This document shows, piece after piece, positions 33,668 through 42,259 of a DNA stretch of 64,000 bases. Made by a program: the position numbers and the translations under genes. The DNA is taken from assembly GCF_003351745.1 (NCBI RefSeq), contig NZ_CP031222.1, forward strand, positions 62,001-126,000, read 5' to 3'. Under the pieces are notes generated by a model that saw only the letters and a program-made list of their open reading frames with translations, was not told the DNA's origin and did not search any database. Source of the DNA: Aquirhabdus parva (GTDB lineage: Bacteria; Pseudomonadota; Gammaproteobacteria; Pseudomonadales; Moraxellaceae). Each line of letters begins with the position of its first letter. Within the stretch, counting starts at the first letter, position 1.

Positions 33668-34459
33668 ATGAAGAGCACTCACATGCTTCAGCAAGAGCGT
33701 TTGCATCGGATTCAAGCCTTACTTAAACAGTTTCAGAGTGTTACAACTGATCGTATTGTCAACGAACTGGATATTTCACGTGAAACAGCTCGGCGGGATA
33801 TTATTGAGTTAGAAATATTAGGCGCTGCACGGCGCGTACATGGCGGGATCGTTGCCGTAGATAGTAATGTGATTGAAGCGCCTTTACATATTCGCAATAC
33901 ACTGATGGCAAAAGAAAAGCGGCTTATTGCTCGTGCTGCAATTCAGTATCTACATGCTGGGCAAACAATATTCATAGATGCAGGCAGCACGACATCTATT
34001 TTGGCAGAAGAGTTACGCTCATTATCAGGTTTGACCATTATTACTAATAGTTTACAGGCTGTACTCAATCTAACGGTCGCTAGGGAGTCTGAGCCTCTCA
34101 ATCATGAGGTCATTTTATTGGGCGGACGTGTGCAACAGCGACCTCATACACAAGGTGATTTGGTCATTCAGGAGATATCGCGATATCGTGCTGATGCCGC
34201 ATTACTCTCCCCAGTTGGGATTGACCCTCTACAGGGCGCTACCAGTTTTTATAGTGAAGAAGCATATATCGCGCAGATGATGGTTCAGCAGAGTAAGCAA
34301 CTCATGATTTTAGCGGATCATAGTAAGTTGAACGTGGTGAGTCGAGTTCAATATGCTAAAAGCCACGAAATAACAAGTCTGATTACAAATAGCAAAGCAG
34401 AGCAAGAAATTAATTTTGCAGACTATAAAAAGCATATGAAACAAATCGTTTTTGCATAG
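33668..34459 (+). CDS. DeoR-family transcriptional regulator
   Basis: A 263-residue protein with an N-terminal winged helix (~10-62: Q-E-R-L-H-R-I-Q-A-L-L, I-S-R-E-T-A-R-R-D-I, R-R-V-H-G-G) and a DeoR C-terminal sensor domain (I-F-I-D-A-G-S-T-T, L-T-I-I-T-N-S, A-D-H-S-K). The family usually senses phosphorylated metabolites. It is divergent from the phospho-lyase-like gene, so phosphoethanolamine or a related phosphorylated amino alcohol is a plausible ligand; that is inference. A downstream ATG at 33683 could be the true start. Confidence 0.85.
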   Translation: MKSTHMLQQERLHRIQALLKQFQSVTTDRIVNELDISRETARRDIIELEILGAARRVHGGIVAVDSNVIEAPLHIRNTLMAKEKRLIARAAIQYLHAGQTIFIDAGSTTSILAEELRSLSGLTIITNSLQAVLNLTVARESEPLNHEVILLGGRVQQRPHTQGDLVIQEISRYRADAALLSPVGIDPLQGATSFYSEEAYIAQMMVQQSKQLMILADHSKLNVVSRVQYAKSHEITSLITNSKAEQEINFADYKKHMKQIVFA

Positions 34460-34892
34460 TGTCATTCAATTGTTAGATACAGAATGGTATATTTTTTGCT
34501 TTGAGCTTTTGCCAAACTTATTTTTTAGCTTTAAAGAAAACACAGCAAAAGTATCAGGATTTTGTATCAATATTGACCACCCTCTAAGCCGTTATTTTTT
34601 TCTAAAAAGCTAAAGTGTATCGTTACGTTTGGTCGAGATGATCATGAACTCAAGAATACAATCTATTATGATGGGTGACTTTCGACAGCAGTGCATGATC
34701 AAATGGGGAGTCCTGATATATGTCATCATGCAGTGATTCAAATCCTGATCTGTGATTTGCAGTTTGAGTTTTCCTCTTATCTTCTCGGATTTAAATAAGA
34801 CTGAAAGCGGTATCGTCTGCTTTAGTGATTAAAGAATAATCATTTCTCTAAATAATGAATATAGCATAGTGCGGTTTTAGTGAGCGATAAGC
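34460..34892. other. Intergenic region between DeoR and GntR genes
   Basis: A 433-bp stretch without a recognisable gene, RNA or strong inverted repeat. It must carry the GntR promoter, but no clear element is visible. Confidence 0.4.
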
Positions 34893-35660
34893 ATGTCTGA
34901 AGTAGCGGCAAACCACACACCAAAGTATTTGGTCGTGCGTGATTATTTAGCAACACGAATCGAAAAAGGAGAGTTCAAGTCCGGTGATAAGTTGCCGTCG
35001 GAGCGCGAACTGCAAGAATCATTTGACGTCGCGCGGGTGACGATTCGTGATGCTTTGCTGGCGCTTCAAACGGAGGGACTGATCTATCGCCTTGACCGTC
35101 GCGGCTGGTTTGTGACGCCAAAGCGTATCATCTACAACCCTCGGAGTACGGAAAGTTTTATGCAGTATGTGACTGCACAAGGACGCGTACCCAAAAGCGA
35201 GTTGATTTCTGCAGAATTAATTGAGGCTTCAGAGTGGGCGGCTGAGCGATTGAATATTGCAGTTGGCGGTCCTGTCTATTCGATTTGGCGGAAACGCTTT
35301 GTGGATGGGCGAATGGTGTTTATCGAGCATGTACGGGTTAATGCAGCGCTATTTCCTGACTTCTTAGATAAGCCACTCACAGACTCATTGACTGAAATTA
35401 TGTACAAGCACTATGGTGTGGAATTAGTCCGAGTCAATATTAATCTGTATCCCGCTTCATTAGGGGCATTTCAAGCACGTCATTTGTTGGTCACGCCAGG
35501 AACACTCGGTTTATATATTGGTCGCAACAGCTATGATCAATTCGGGCGCGTGACTAACGTTGATCAAGAGTATTGGGTTCATGATGCATTAGAGATTTCA
35601 TTGGAAGCCCACAAAGATGAGAGTGCTTTGATGAGTTCAATTTTTAAGACTAACGAATGA
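34893..35660 (+). CDS. GntR/HutC-family regulator with UTRA domain (PhnR-like)
   Basis: A 255-residue protein with a GntR winged helix (~12-76: G-D-K-L-P-S-E-R-E-L-Q-E-S-F, V-A-R-V-T-I-R-D-A-L) and a UTRA ligand domain (~95-240). It is directly upstream of the ABC transporter, in the same direction, and separated from it by a strong terminator. PhnR-type regulators of 2-aminoethylphosphonate transport have this architecture. It is the best candidate to bind CTGGTTCGAACCAG, because HutC-type operators are short GT...AC palindromes; the binding is not shown. Confidence 0.85.
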   Translation: MSEVAANHTPKYLVVRDYLATRIEKGEFKSGDKLPSERELQESFDVARVTIRDALLALQTEGLIYRLDRRGWFVTPKRIIYNPRSTESFMQYVTAQGRVPKSELISAELIEASEWAAERLNIAVGGPVYSIWRKRFVDGRMVFIEHVRVNAALFPDFLDKPLTDSLTEIMYKHYGVELVRVNINLYPASLGAFQARHLLVTPGTLGLYIGRNSYDQFGRVTNVDQEYWVHDALEISLEAHKDESALMSSIFKTNE

Positions 35661-35680
35661 TCAACCGCTTAATTTTTTAT

Positions 35681-35715
35681 AAAAAAACCAGCTATCAAAA
35701 ATAGCTGGTTTTTTT
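35681..35715 (+). terminator. Intrinsic terminator after the GntR gene
   Basis: A perfect stem AACCAGCTAT / ATAGCTGGTT with loop CAAAA, preceded by A7 and followed by a run of seven T. It separates the regulator from the sigma-54 transcript downstream. Confidence 0.9.
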
Positions 35716-35765
35716 ATTGAGTACAACACATAAGAAAGGCTCCATTTTTCCTTTTATGTCCAAAA

Positions 35766-35784
35766 TTGGTGCGGAATGCACCAA
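35766..35784. promoter_or_regulatory. Candidate enhancer palindrome TTGGTGC-N5-GCACCAA
   Basis: A perfect 7-bp inverted repeat lies 137-155 bp upstream of the -24 element, the usual distance for a sigma-54 activator site. GCACCAA recurs at a similar distance in the permease promoter. A second palindrome, ATTGCA-N7-TGCAAT, is at 35791-35809. Confidence 0.4.
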
Positions 35785-35920
35785 AACAGCATTGCAATAA
35801 TTGTGCAATGAAAAACTGTATGTTTCATAAAATAAAAGAGCATCACTAAATGCTGACTAATTAAAAAAGATAACCATTTAAATAATATGAATAAATAATT
35901 AATTCCAAAAATAAGAAATT

Positions 35921-35936
35921 TGGCACGGGGATTGCT
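35921..35936 (+). promoter_or_regulatory. Sigma-54 (RpoN) promoter for the ABC transporter operon
   Basis: TGGCAC-GGGGA-TTGCT is a full match to the -24/-12 consensus TGGCAC-N5-TTGC[AT], with GG and GC 10 nt apart. Transcription should start near 35946-35947. Confidence 0.85.
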
Positions 35937-35948
35937 TAATCAAGATAA

Positions 35949-35962
35949 CTGGTTCGAACCAG
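35949..35962. promoter_or_regulatory. Shared operator CTGGTTCGAACCAG, site 2
   Basis: The palindrome begins 28 nt after the first base of the sigma-54 element, the same offset as at the other two sites. It falls on the first transcribed bases, 63 bp before the transporter start codon. Confidence 0.8.
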
Positions 35963-36024
35963 ATTCAAATTGAGTCGAACTTGAACAAAAGATAAATGAC
36001 TGGGTCAAAATTGAGGGGTTGAGT

Positions 36025-37041
36025 ATGAAATTCAAACATCTTTGTATCATGGCAAGCATGAGTGCCATTTTCTCTACACATCTTGCTCGAGCGGGGGAAA
36101 TAACGGTTTATAGCTCACTTGAAGCTGATCAACTACCACCTTATGAGGCAAGTTTTAAAAAAGCTCACCCCGAGGTCAATATTAAGTGGGTACGTGATTC
36201 AACAGGGGTAATCACTGCAAGATTACTCGCAGAAAAAAGTAATCCTAAGGCGGATGTCATTGCTGGTGTGGCTCTTACTAGTTTAATGCTGATGGATCAA
36301 CAGGATATGTTACAGCCCTATGCGCCTTTGGGCGTCGATAAGTTGACCAAAAAATATGTAAGTCCAAAGAAAGTACCCACTTGGGTTGGAATGGATGCAT
36401 GGGAGTCAGCAGTATGTGTAAATACGATTGAGTTGAAGAAGCGTAGTTTACCGATACCTACATCATGGGCAGATCTGACTAAACCGATTTATAAAGGAAC
36501 TATCGTGATGCCAGATCCATCGTCAAGTGGTACAGGTTACCTCGACGTTTCTGCATGGTTGCAAATGATGGGTGAGCAAAAAGGCTGGGCATATATGGAT
36601 GCCTTGGATAAGAACATGGCTCAGTATATTCATTCAGGATCAAAGCCCTGCAAGATGGTTGCACAAGGTGAAGCTGTTATCGGTATTTCATTTGGATATC
36701 GTGCTGCACTGTTGAAACAGCAAGGTGCACCGATCGACATCGTTTTTCCTAAAGAAGGCTTGGGGTGGGATCTAGAGTCCTCAGCAATCGTGAAAGGGAC
36801 AAAGAACTTAACGGATGCTCAGAAGTTTATGGACTGGGTCGCAAGTAAAGAAGCAAATGAGCAATATTCTCAACAATTTGCCGTGGTCGCTTATCCTGGC
36901 GTTGCCAAGCCCGTGAAGTTCCGACCCGCAAATATCAATACGCTCATGATTCCTAATAATTTTGATTGGGCATCTAAGAATCGTGAACGAATCCTTAGTG
37001 AATGGAACAAACGTTATTCCGGTAAGAGTGCGCCCAATTAA
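36025..37041 (+). CDS. ABC transporter substrate-binding protein (2-aminoethylphosphonate/iron family)
   Basis: 338 residues from the ATG at 36025, six bases after GAGGGG. A Sec signal peptide of ~23 residues ends L-A-R-A. The mature protein begins G-E-I-T-V-Y-S-S-L-E, the start typical of the FbpA/PhnS cluster, and includes P-D-P-S-S-S-G-T-G-Y and G-I-S-F-G-Y-R-A. The iron-ligand tyrosine pair of ferric-binding proteins is not evident. With the regulators, eut genes and phospholipase C around it, a phosphorylated amino alcohol or 2-aminoethylphosphonate is more likely than iron. Confidence 0.82.
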   Translation: MKFKHLCIMASMSAIFSTHLARAGEITVYSSLEADQLPPYEASFKKAHPEVNIKWVRDSTGVITARLLAEKSNPKADVIAGVALTSLMLMDQQDMLQPYAPLGVDKLTKKYVSPKKVPTWVGMDAWESAVCVNTIELKKRSLPIPTSWADLTKPIYKGTIVMPDPSSSGTGYLDVSAWLQMMGEQKGWAYMDALDKNMAQYIHSGSKPCKMVAQGEAVIGISFGYRAALLKQQGAPIDIVFPKEGLGWDLESSAIVKGTKNLTDAQKFMDWVASKEANEQYSQQFAVVAYPGVAKPVKFRPANINTLMIPNNFDWASKNRERILSEWNKRYSGKSAPN

Positions 37042-37182
37042 TCAAACTCTACGTCATGTGTATTCGCTTGGGCATAGACAGATGCGCTATGCCCAATCAT
37101 GAATCAGATTAAATTTATTAAATAGAGATAATGATTGTTTGGTTTATTTAGCCAAAGCAATCCTCTTCTCAGAGGAATGATT

Positions 37183-38370
37183 ATGAATTCATCAGTCTCA
37201 AAAAACTTTGTTGAAAGTGATCGTCAAATCGCCGCAGACATCAGTCGTATTTCTTCAAAAAAGACTGCTTTAGAAATCAGAGGAGTACAGAAAAGGTTCA
37301 AGGACTTTGTTGCACTTCAGCATATTGATTTACATCTCTATGAGGGGGAGCTTTTGTGCTTTCTCGGCCCTTCGGGTTGTGGCAAAACAACACTATTAAG
37401 GTTGGTCGCTGGTCTGGATGAGGTGGATGAAGGTCAGATCATTAAAAACGGTCAAGATATTAGTAGGTTGAAAACTGAAAAACGACGTTGTGGGATTGTT
37501 TTTCAAAACTATGCATTATTTCCAAATTTATCTATTTCCGACAATATTGCTTATGGTCTGCAAGGGAAAAAGTGGACCAAACCTTTGCGTCAAGAACGGG
37601 TAAGTGAGTTACTGTCACTCATTGGACTTCAAGGTTCAGAACTCAAATATCCACTGCAGTTATCCGGTGGACAGCAGCAACGTGTTGCTTTGGCACGGGC
37701 CATTGCCCCTGAGCCGGATATTCTGTTGTTGGATGAACCACTCTCGGCTTTGGATGCACGGGTTCGTTTGCATCTTCGTCAAGAAATCCGAGCGCTGCAA
37801 AAACGTTTGAATATGCCAACGATTTTGGTCACCCATGATCAAGAGGAAGCGCTGACATTGGCTGATCGCATCGTTGTAATGAACCACGGTGTCATTGAGC
37901 AAGTGGATACGCCTGAAGTGATCTATAACAAACCTGCAAGCCAGTTCGTTGCAACTTTTGTTGGTCAAATGAATTTATTACCAGCCAAGATTCAAGCAGA
38001 AGATTGGCTGTACGTAGCAGATAAAGTCGATGTCCGTCTTAAGTTAAAGCATCAGTTTATTCCCAATACGGGCGTACTTGTGGGTTTTCGGCCAGAGTCT
38101 GCAAGAATCGTGAGTGATGATTCACTTGTTACTCAAGGGATTCGCCTATCGACCTATCTGATTGCGCGTGAGTTTTTAGGTGCAAAGACTCGTCTGCATC
38201 TTTCACTGGATCCATCGCATGCTGCAATTACAGATTTGGCTGAACGAACTATCCAAATTGATGTGGACCATGCTGCGACAGATTTTTTGAGTATTGATAG
38301 CCAAGTCATTATTGATATTGATGAAAAACAACTGCACGTGTTCGATCAAGATGGGAGAGCAATATGCTAA
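37183..38370 (+). CDS. ABC transporter ATP-binding protein (PhnT/FbpC-type)
   Basis: 395 residues from the ATG at 37183, which sits six bases after AGAGGA; an ATG at 37177 is too close. Walker A G-P-S-G-C-G-K-T-T (~62), Q-loop F-Q-N-Y-A-L-F-P, signature L-S-G-G-Q-Q-Q-R, Walker B I-L-L-L-D-E-P and H-loop V-T-H-D are complete. A TOBE-like C-terminal region (~275-395) follows. The stop overlaps the permease start as ATGCTAA. Confidence 0.92.
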   Translation: MNSSVSKNFVESDRQIAADISRISSKKTALEIRGVQKRFKDFVALQHIDLHLYEGELLCFLGPSGCGKTTLLRLVAGLDEVDEGQIIKNGQDISRLKTEKRRCGIVFQNYALFPNLSISDNIAYGLQGKKWTKPLRQERVSELLSLIGLQGSELKYPLQLSGGQQQRVALARAIAPEPDILLLDEPLSALDARVRLHLRQEIRALQKRLNMPTILVTHDQEEALTLADRIVVMNHGVIEQVDTPEVIYNKPASQFVATFVGQMNLLPAKIQAEDWLYVADKVDVRLKLKHQFIPNTGVLVGFRPESARIVSDDSLVTQGIRLSTYLIAREFLGAKTRLHLSLDPSHAAITDLAERTIQIDVDHAATDFLSIDSQVIIDIDEKQLHVFDQDGRAIC

Positions 38371-40070
38371 ATAACAGTGTTGCTCATCCAGCCTCTCCTT
38401 TGCAATTAAAACGTCACTTCGGCTTATCATCTGGTGGGCTGGTTTTAATTTTCCAAGGCATTGTCTTACTGTTTTTGATCATTTGCCCTGTTTTCTTGAT
38501 GGTTTATAAATCATTTTTTGATTCAAATGATCAATTTGTTGGCCTTGCAAATTACGTGTCCTTTTTTTCGAATCCTGTATTGACGGGTTCGATTTTTAAC
38601 TCGTTGGCCATTGCATTGACTGCAACATCCATGACTTTGATTCTTGCGAGTGTGTATGCATATGCCATCACATGTAGTCATATGCCTTTTAAGCGGTTGT
38701 TTAAAGTCATCGCTTTATTGCCAATTTTAGCCCCATCTTTATTGCCAGCCATTGCCCTTGTTTATTTGTTTGGTCATCAAGGGATTTTCAAAGCAGTTTT
38801 AGGCAGTCATGAGATTTATGGTCCGATAGGCATCTTAATGGGCTATTGTTTTTGGCTGTTTCCTGCCGCGCTCATGATTATGACTTCTGCATTTCGTGGC
38901 TTGGACGCACGATTATTTGAGGCAAGTCGTAGTCTCGGTGCGGGGACTTTCAGAACCTATTTTCATGTGATGATCCCAGCCTTACGGGTTGGTTTGATCA
39001 GTACCGTGCTGGTTGCGTTTACCAGCGTGATGACAGATTTTGGTATTCCGAAGGTTATTGGTGGTTCCTTTAATATGATGGCACTCGATGTGTACAAGCA
39101 GATCATCGGGCAGCAGAATTTTAGTATGGGTGCAGTCGTTTCTTTGGTATTGCTGATTCCTGCTTTATTATCCTTTACGGTTGATCGTCTTCAGCGTAAA
39201 TCACAAGCACGACTACAAAACCAAGAAATACGCCCCTATCAGGGCAAGAAGAAAACGTTACCGACGGCTTTGCTATTTATATTCTGCTTTGCTATAGCGG
39301 CATTTCTGATCGCTGTTACCGCAACAGCAGTACTGGCTTCTTTCGTTCAATACTGGCCATATAATCTGACTTTAGGATTATCTCACTATAGTTTTGAGAT
39401 GGTGGATGGCGGTTGGCACTCTTACTTAAATTCACTGATCATGGCGGGTTCAGTTGCGATTATTGGAACTGTCTTTATTTTTATTGCAGCCTTTACGAGT
39501 CAGAGATTAAAAGGATTTGAGTTCATCAAAGGATTGATACAGGGATTTGCCTTATTACCTATGGCGATTCCTGGGCTAGTTTTAGGTTTGTCTTATATTT
39601 TCTTCTTCAACAACCCACATAACCCATTACATTTCTTGTATGGCACCATGTATATCTTGGTGATCTCTACGATCGTGCATTATTACACGGTACCGCATTT
39701 AACTGCCGTAGCTGCCATCAAACAGATTCCCGCCCAACTGGATAATGCGGCGAGAAGTTTAGGAATCTCCGTACCAAAGACATTATGGCGTGTCTATATT
39801 CCAGTGTGTTTACCCGCAATTTTGGATATTTCCGTTTATTTGTTTGTCACTGCGATGACGACCGTATCTGCAGCGATTTTCCTCTATACCCCTGACACTT
39901 CTCTTGCTTCAGTAGCCATTTTGAACATGGATGATGCGGGTGATACGGCCGCGGCCGCGGCAATGGGCGTATTGATCTTGGCAACTTCGACGACTGTAAA
40001 AGTGGTGCACTGGCTACTGACAAGAACGCTGTTACGGAAAACACAAAGCTGGCGACAAATGGATGGATAG
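38364..40070 (+). CDS. ABC transporter permease, two fused membrane domains (PhnU2/FbpB-type)
   Basis: A 568-residue protein with about 12 hydrophobic helices and two binding-protein-dependent transport domains. Each carries an EAA-like loop: E-A-S-R-S-L-G-A-G in the first half and N-A-A-R-S-L-G-I-S in the second. One fused permease of this length is typical of the putative 2-aminoethylphosphonate and ferric transporters. Last gene of the three-gene operon. Confidence 0.9.
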   Translation: MLNNSVAHPASPLQLKRHFGLSSGGLVLIFQGIVLLFLIICPVFLMVYKSFFDSNDQFVGLANYVSFFSNPVLTGSIFNSLAIALTATSMTLILASVYAYAITCSHMPFKRLFKVIALLPILAPSLLPAIALVYLFGHQGIFKAVLGSHEIYGPIGILMGYCFWLFPAALMIMTSAFRGLDARLFEASRSLGAGTFRTYFHVMIPALRVGLISTVLVAFTSVMTDFGIPKVIGGSFNMMALDVYKQIIGQQNFSMGAVVSLVLLIPALLSFTVDRLQRKSQARLQNQEIRPYQGKKKTLPTALLFIFCFAIAAFLIAVTATAVLASFVQYWPYNLTLGLSHYSFEMVDGGWHSYLNSLIMAGSVAIIGTVFIFIAAFTSQRLKGFEFIKGLIQGFALLPMAIPGLVLGLSYIFFFNNPHNPLHFLYGTMYILVISTIVHYYTVPHLTAVAAIKQIPAQLDNAARSLGISVPKTLWRVYIPVCLPAILDISVYLFVTAMTTVSAAIFLYTPDTSLASVAILNMDDAGDTAAAAAMGVLILATSTTVKVVHWLLTRTLLRKTQSWRQMDG

Positions 40071-40167
40071 TGGCCTAGCACGTCTCCTGTTGTAACAAAG
40101 TTCCACCCTGTAATTGATTTAGTTTTTTCGATTTATCGGAAGAAGTCGTTTTTTACGCCTTAAAGAA

Positions 40168-40187
40168 AGTGTTTGGTCTCAAACACT
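40168..40187. terminator. Short hairpin after the ABC operon
   Basis: AGTGTTTG-GTCT-CAAACACT forms an 8-bp stem with a 4-nt loop, 98 bp after the permease stop. No U-tract follows, so it may be a weak terminator or an operator for the porin. Confidence 0.4.
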
Positions 40188-40298
40188 GACGTAAATCGTT
40201 GGTGTGCGATTGTAAGTTTGTAGTGTGTTGCTTCGTTTGTTTTTGGACTGAAATGAGTTGATTCATCTATTTATATTGTTTTTAAAAGGGGAAAAGTG

Positions 40299-41522
40299 AT
40301 GAGAAATATTTTTAATTTAAACGGGGTAGCTGCAGTGGTGCTTTTGAGCATGGCTGCATCTAGTGCTCAAGCCGGGATTGTTTCCACTGAAGGACCTGAT
40401 CTCATCGTAAGAACAGATGGGGGATTCGGGGTAAAAACTGCGGATAATCAATTTAGCTTTAATGTCGAGGGGCGTATGAATTTAGATACGTCTTACTCGA
40501 GTGGTGTACTCAATAATGCAACCAATGATAAATCGCGGACGGATACATACGTACGTCGTGGTTATTTTGGTGTGACAGGAACGGCTTATAAAGATTGGTA
40601 CTTTGAAGCGATCATGAATGGTACTGCTGATCAAGGCGGTACTTCTAACTTTGAATGGAATACTTTATTTGTGAAGTATACCGGCTGGGATGCTGCCAAC
40701 ATCACCCTAGGGCGAGATGTTCGTCCATTCGGTTTAGAGCAATCCACCAGTTCCGGTGCCATCTCTACGATTGAACGTGCAGCACTTTATGAGCTAACCC
40801 GAGCTGGTGATACCGAAACAAGCCAACAGTTCGCATTGGGGAAAGGGTATAAAAACATGAGCTGGGGTGTTTCCCTGTATGATAATGGTGACACGACCAC
40901 ATCAAAAAATACCCGTTATGGCTATGATGGACGTTTTACCTATGCCCCGATTGCTGAAAAAAATGAAGCACTACATTTGGGTATTTCTTTAGATGATGCC
41001 AATATCGATCAAGGTAAGTACTCTGCAAAAAGTACACTTGGTGCGAAAAAATCTGATGGAATTGTTTTTGCCACGGGCAACTTTGACTCGGATCGCACAG
41101 GTCTACTAGAAGCAGCCTATATGAAGGGTCCATTCTCTGTACAAGCTGAATATCTTTATCGTGATTTGAAAAGTGCAGATGCTAAAACCGTCGATGCAAA
41201 AGTGTCATCTTATTACATCATGGGGACCTATACGCTCACTGGAGAGTCGCGTGTTTATAAAGCCAGTGCAGGTAAGTTTGCCAATATTAATCCGACCAGT
41301 AAAACTGGTGCGTGGGAACTTGTGGGGCGGTATCAGCATGTAAAAGCAGATCAAGGTAGTACTAAAGATGCGGATGTGTATCTTCTCGGTTTAAACTGGT
41401 ATGCCAATAAAAACGTGAAGCTCATGTTTAACTTACAGAATATTACCACATCGAATGTCGCTGCAGAAAATCGTGACGACAGTGGTAAATCTGCAGCGAT
41501 GCGCCTGCAATATAATTTTTAA
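40299..41522 (+). CDS. OprO/OprP-type outer-membrane porin
   Basis: 407 residues from the ATG at 40299, seven bases after AAGGGG. A 25-residue signal peptide ends A-Q-A. Strand-like segments such as F-S-F-N-V-E-G-R-M-N-L-D, Y-V-R-R-G-Y-F-G-V-T-G and R-P-F-G-L-E are typical of the phosphate-selective porin O/P family, and the protein ends in Phe. It would let anionic solutes such as phosphocholine or phosphonates cross the outer membrane; substrate inferred from context. It has its own upstream region without a sigma-54 or CTGGTTCGAACCAG element, so its link to the regulon is by position only. Confidence 0.82.
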   Translation: MRNIFNLNGVAAVVLLSMAASSAQAGIVSTEGPDLIVRTDGGFGVKTADNQFSFNVEGRMNLDTSYSSGVLNNATNDKSRTDTYVRRGYFGVTGTAYKDWYFEAIMNGTADQGGTSNFEWNTLFVKYTGWDAANITLGRDVRPFGLEQSTSSGAISTIERAALYELTRAGDTETSQQFALGKGYKNMSWGVSLYDNGDTTTSKNTRYGYDGRFTYAPIAEKNEALHLGISLDDANIDQGKYSAKSTLGAKKSDGIVFATGNFDSDRTGLLEAAYMKGPFSVQAEYLYRDLKSADAKTVDAKVSSYYIMGTYTLTGESRVYKASAGKFANINPTSKTGAWELVGRYQHVKADQGSTKDADVYLLGLNWYANKNVKLMFNLQNITTSNVAAENRDDSGKSAAMRLQYNF

Positions 41523-42016
41523 AAATAGACTGGTGTTGTCATGGCATGCCTCTTTGTGTGAAGGGGCGTGCAATTTTCATTATTTTACCCTGATGCCATT
41601 TATATATCCTATTTATCACTGTCTTAAAAAATGCAATGATCTGATCAGGGAACAGGTTTTGTGTGTCCAATACTTAAAACGACTTTTGTACAGCAGATCC
41701 CTATTGCGATATCAGCAGGGTTAGTCATGACGGGTACATATGCTCTCATCTTATATAACCATATTTTGTCCATCATGTCGCTATGCGGTCGCATTTCATC
41801 AGTTAAGCATTCCAAACGGCGTGATTAAGGGTATTGTTCTTTTGAAAGAAAAATAAGTATTGGAGTATGGATTGCTGATTTTTATTTTACTTTTAGGCTT
41901 TCAATCGTTGTAACACGCTCATTATAAATAAATTCTATTTTAAATAATTGACTCAATTCTTTGTTTTTCATTTCCATGTGAATATTTTTCATAAAATTAA
42001 TTTTCTTGACCGCAAT
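41523..42016. other. Intergenic region between porin and phospholipase C
   Basis: No gene recognised. A hairpin-like GCATGCC...GGCGTGC at about 41542-41570 may end the porin transcript. The remainder is AT-rich and leads to the sigma-54 promoter. The TTGGTGC-type enhancer palindrome found near the ABC promoter was not seen here. Confidence 0.4.
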
Positions 42017-42032
42017 TGGCATTTAATTTGCA
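42017..42032 (+). promoter_or_regulatory. Sigma-54 (RpoN) promoter for phospholipase C
   Basis: TGGCAT-TTAAT-TTGCA has GG and GC 10 nt apart and one base off consensus. Confidence 0.75.
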
Positions 42033-42044
42033 TTTTTAACAAAG

Positions 42045-42058
42045 CTGGTTCGAACCAG
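42045..42058. promoter_or_regulatory. Shared operator CTGGTTCGAACCAG, site 3
   Basis: Third identical 14-bp palindrome, again 28 nt from the first base of the -24 element, about 200 bp before the phospholipase C start. The long leader between operator and start is otherwise featureless. Confidence 0.8.
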
Positions 42059-42259
42059 TTATTGTTTCATGGATGTTTTTTTGCGTTCTAACTACGATGG
42101 ATTTTAAACCTTTGATAATGCGTAATTTAATGCAATTAAAGAGCAATAAGATTCATTAGATTTGTATGGTATTTAAGGAATCAATTTTGACGGCGGCCTT
42201 GCTCAATTATAGAGCCTGTCCAGAACTGCAATTTGCACTCATTTAGGTAGGTCAGAACT

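Noticed and set aside
36025..40070. Ferric iron ABC transporter
   Set aside because: The architecture is compatible, but the iron-binding tyrosine pair is not evident and the promoter module ties the operon to the eut and phospholipase C genes. Kept only as an alternative.
31826..42058. GGTTCGAACC within the palindromes resembles the tRNA T-arm or a phage attachment site
   Set aside because: No cloverleaf, acceptor stem or CCA surrounds any of the three copies, and there is no integrase. Their fixed distance to sigma-54 elements explains them better as operators.
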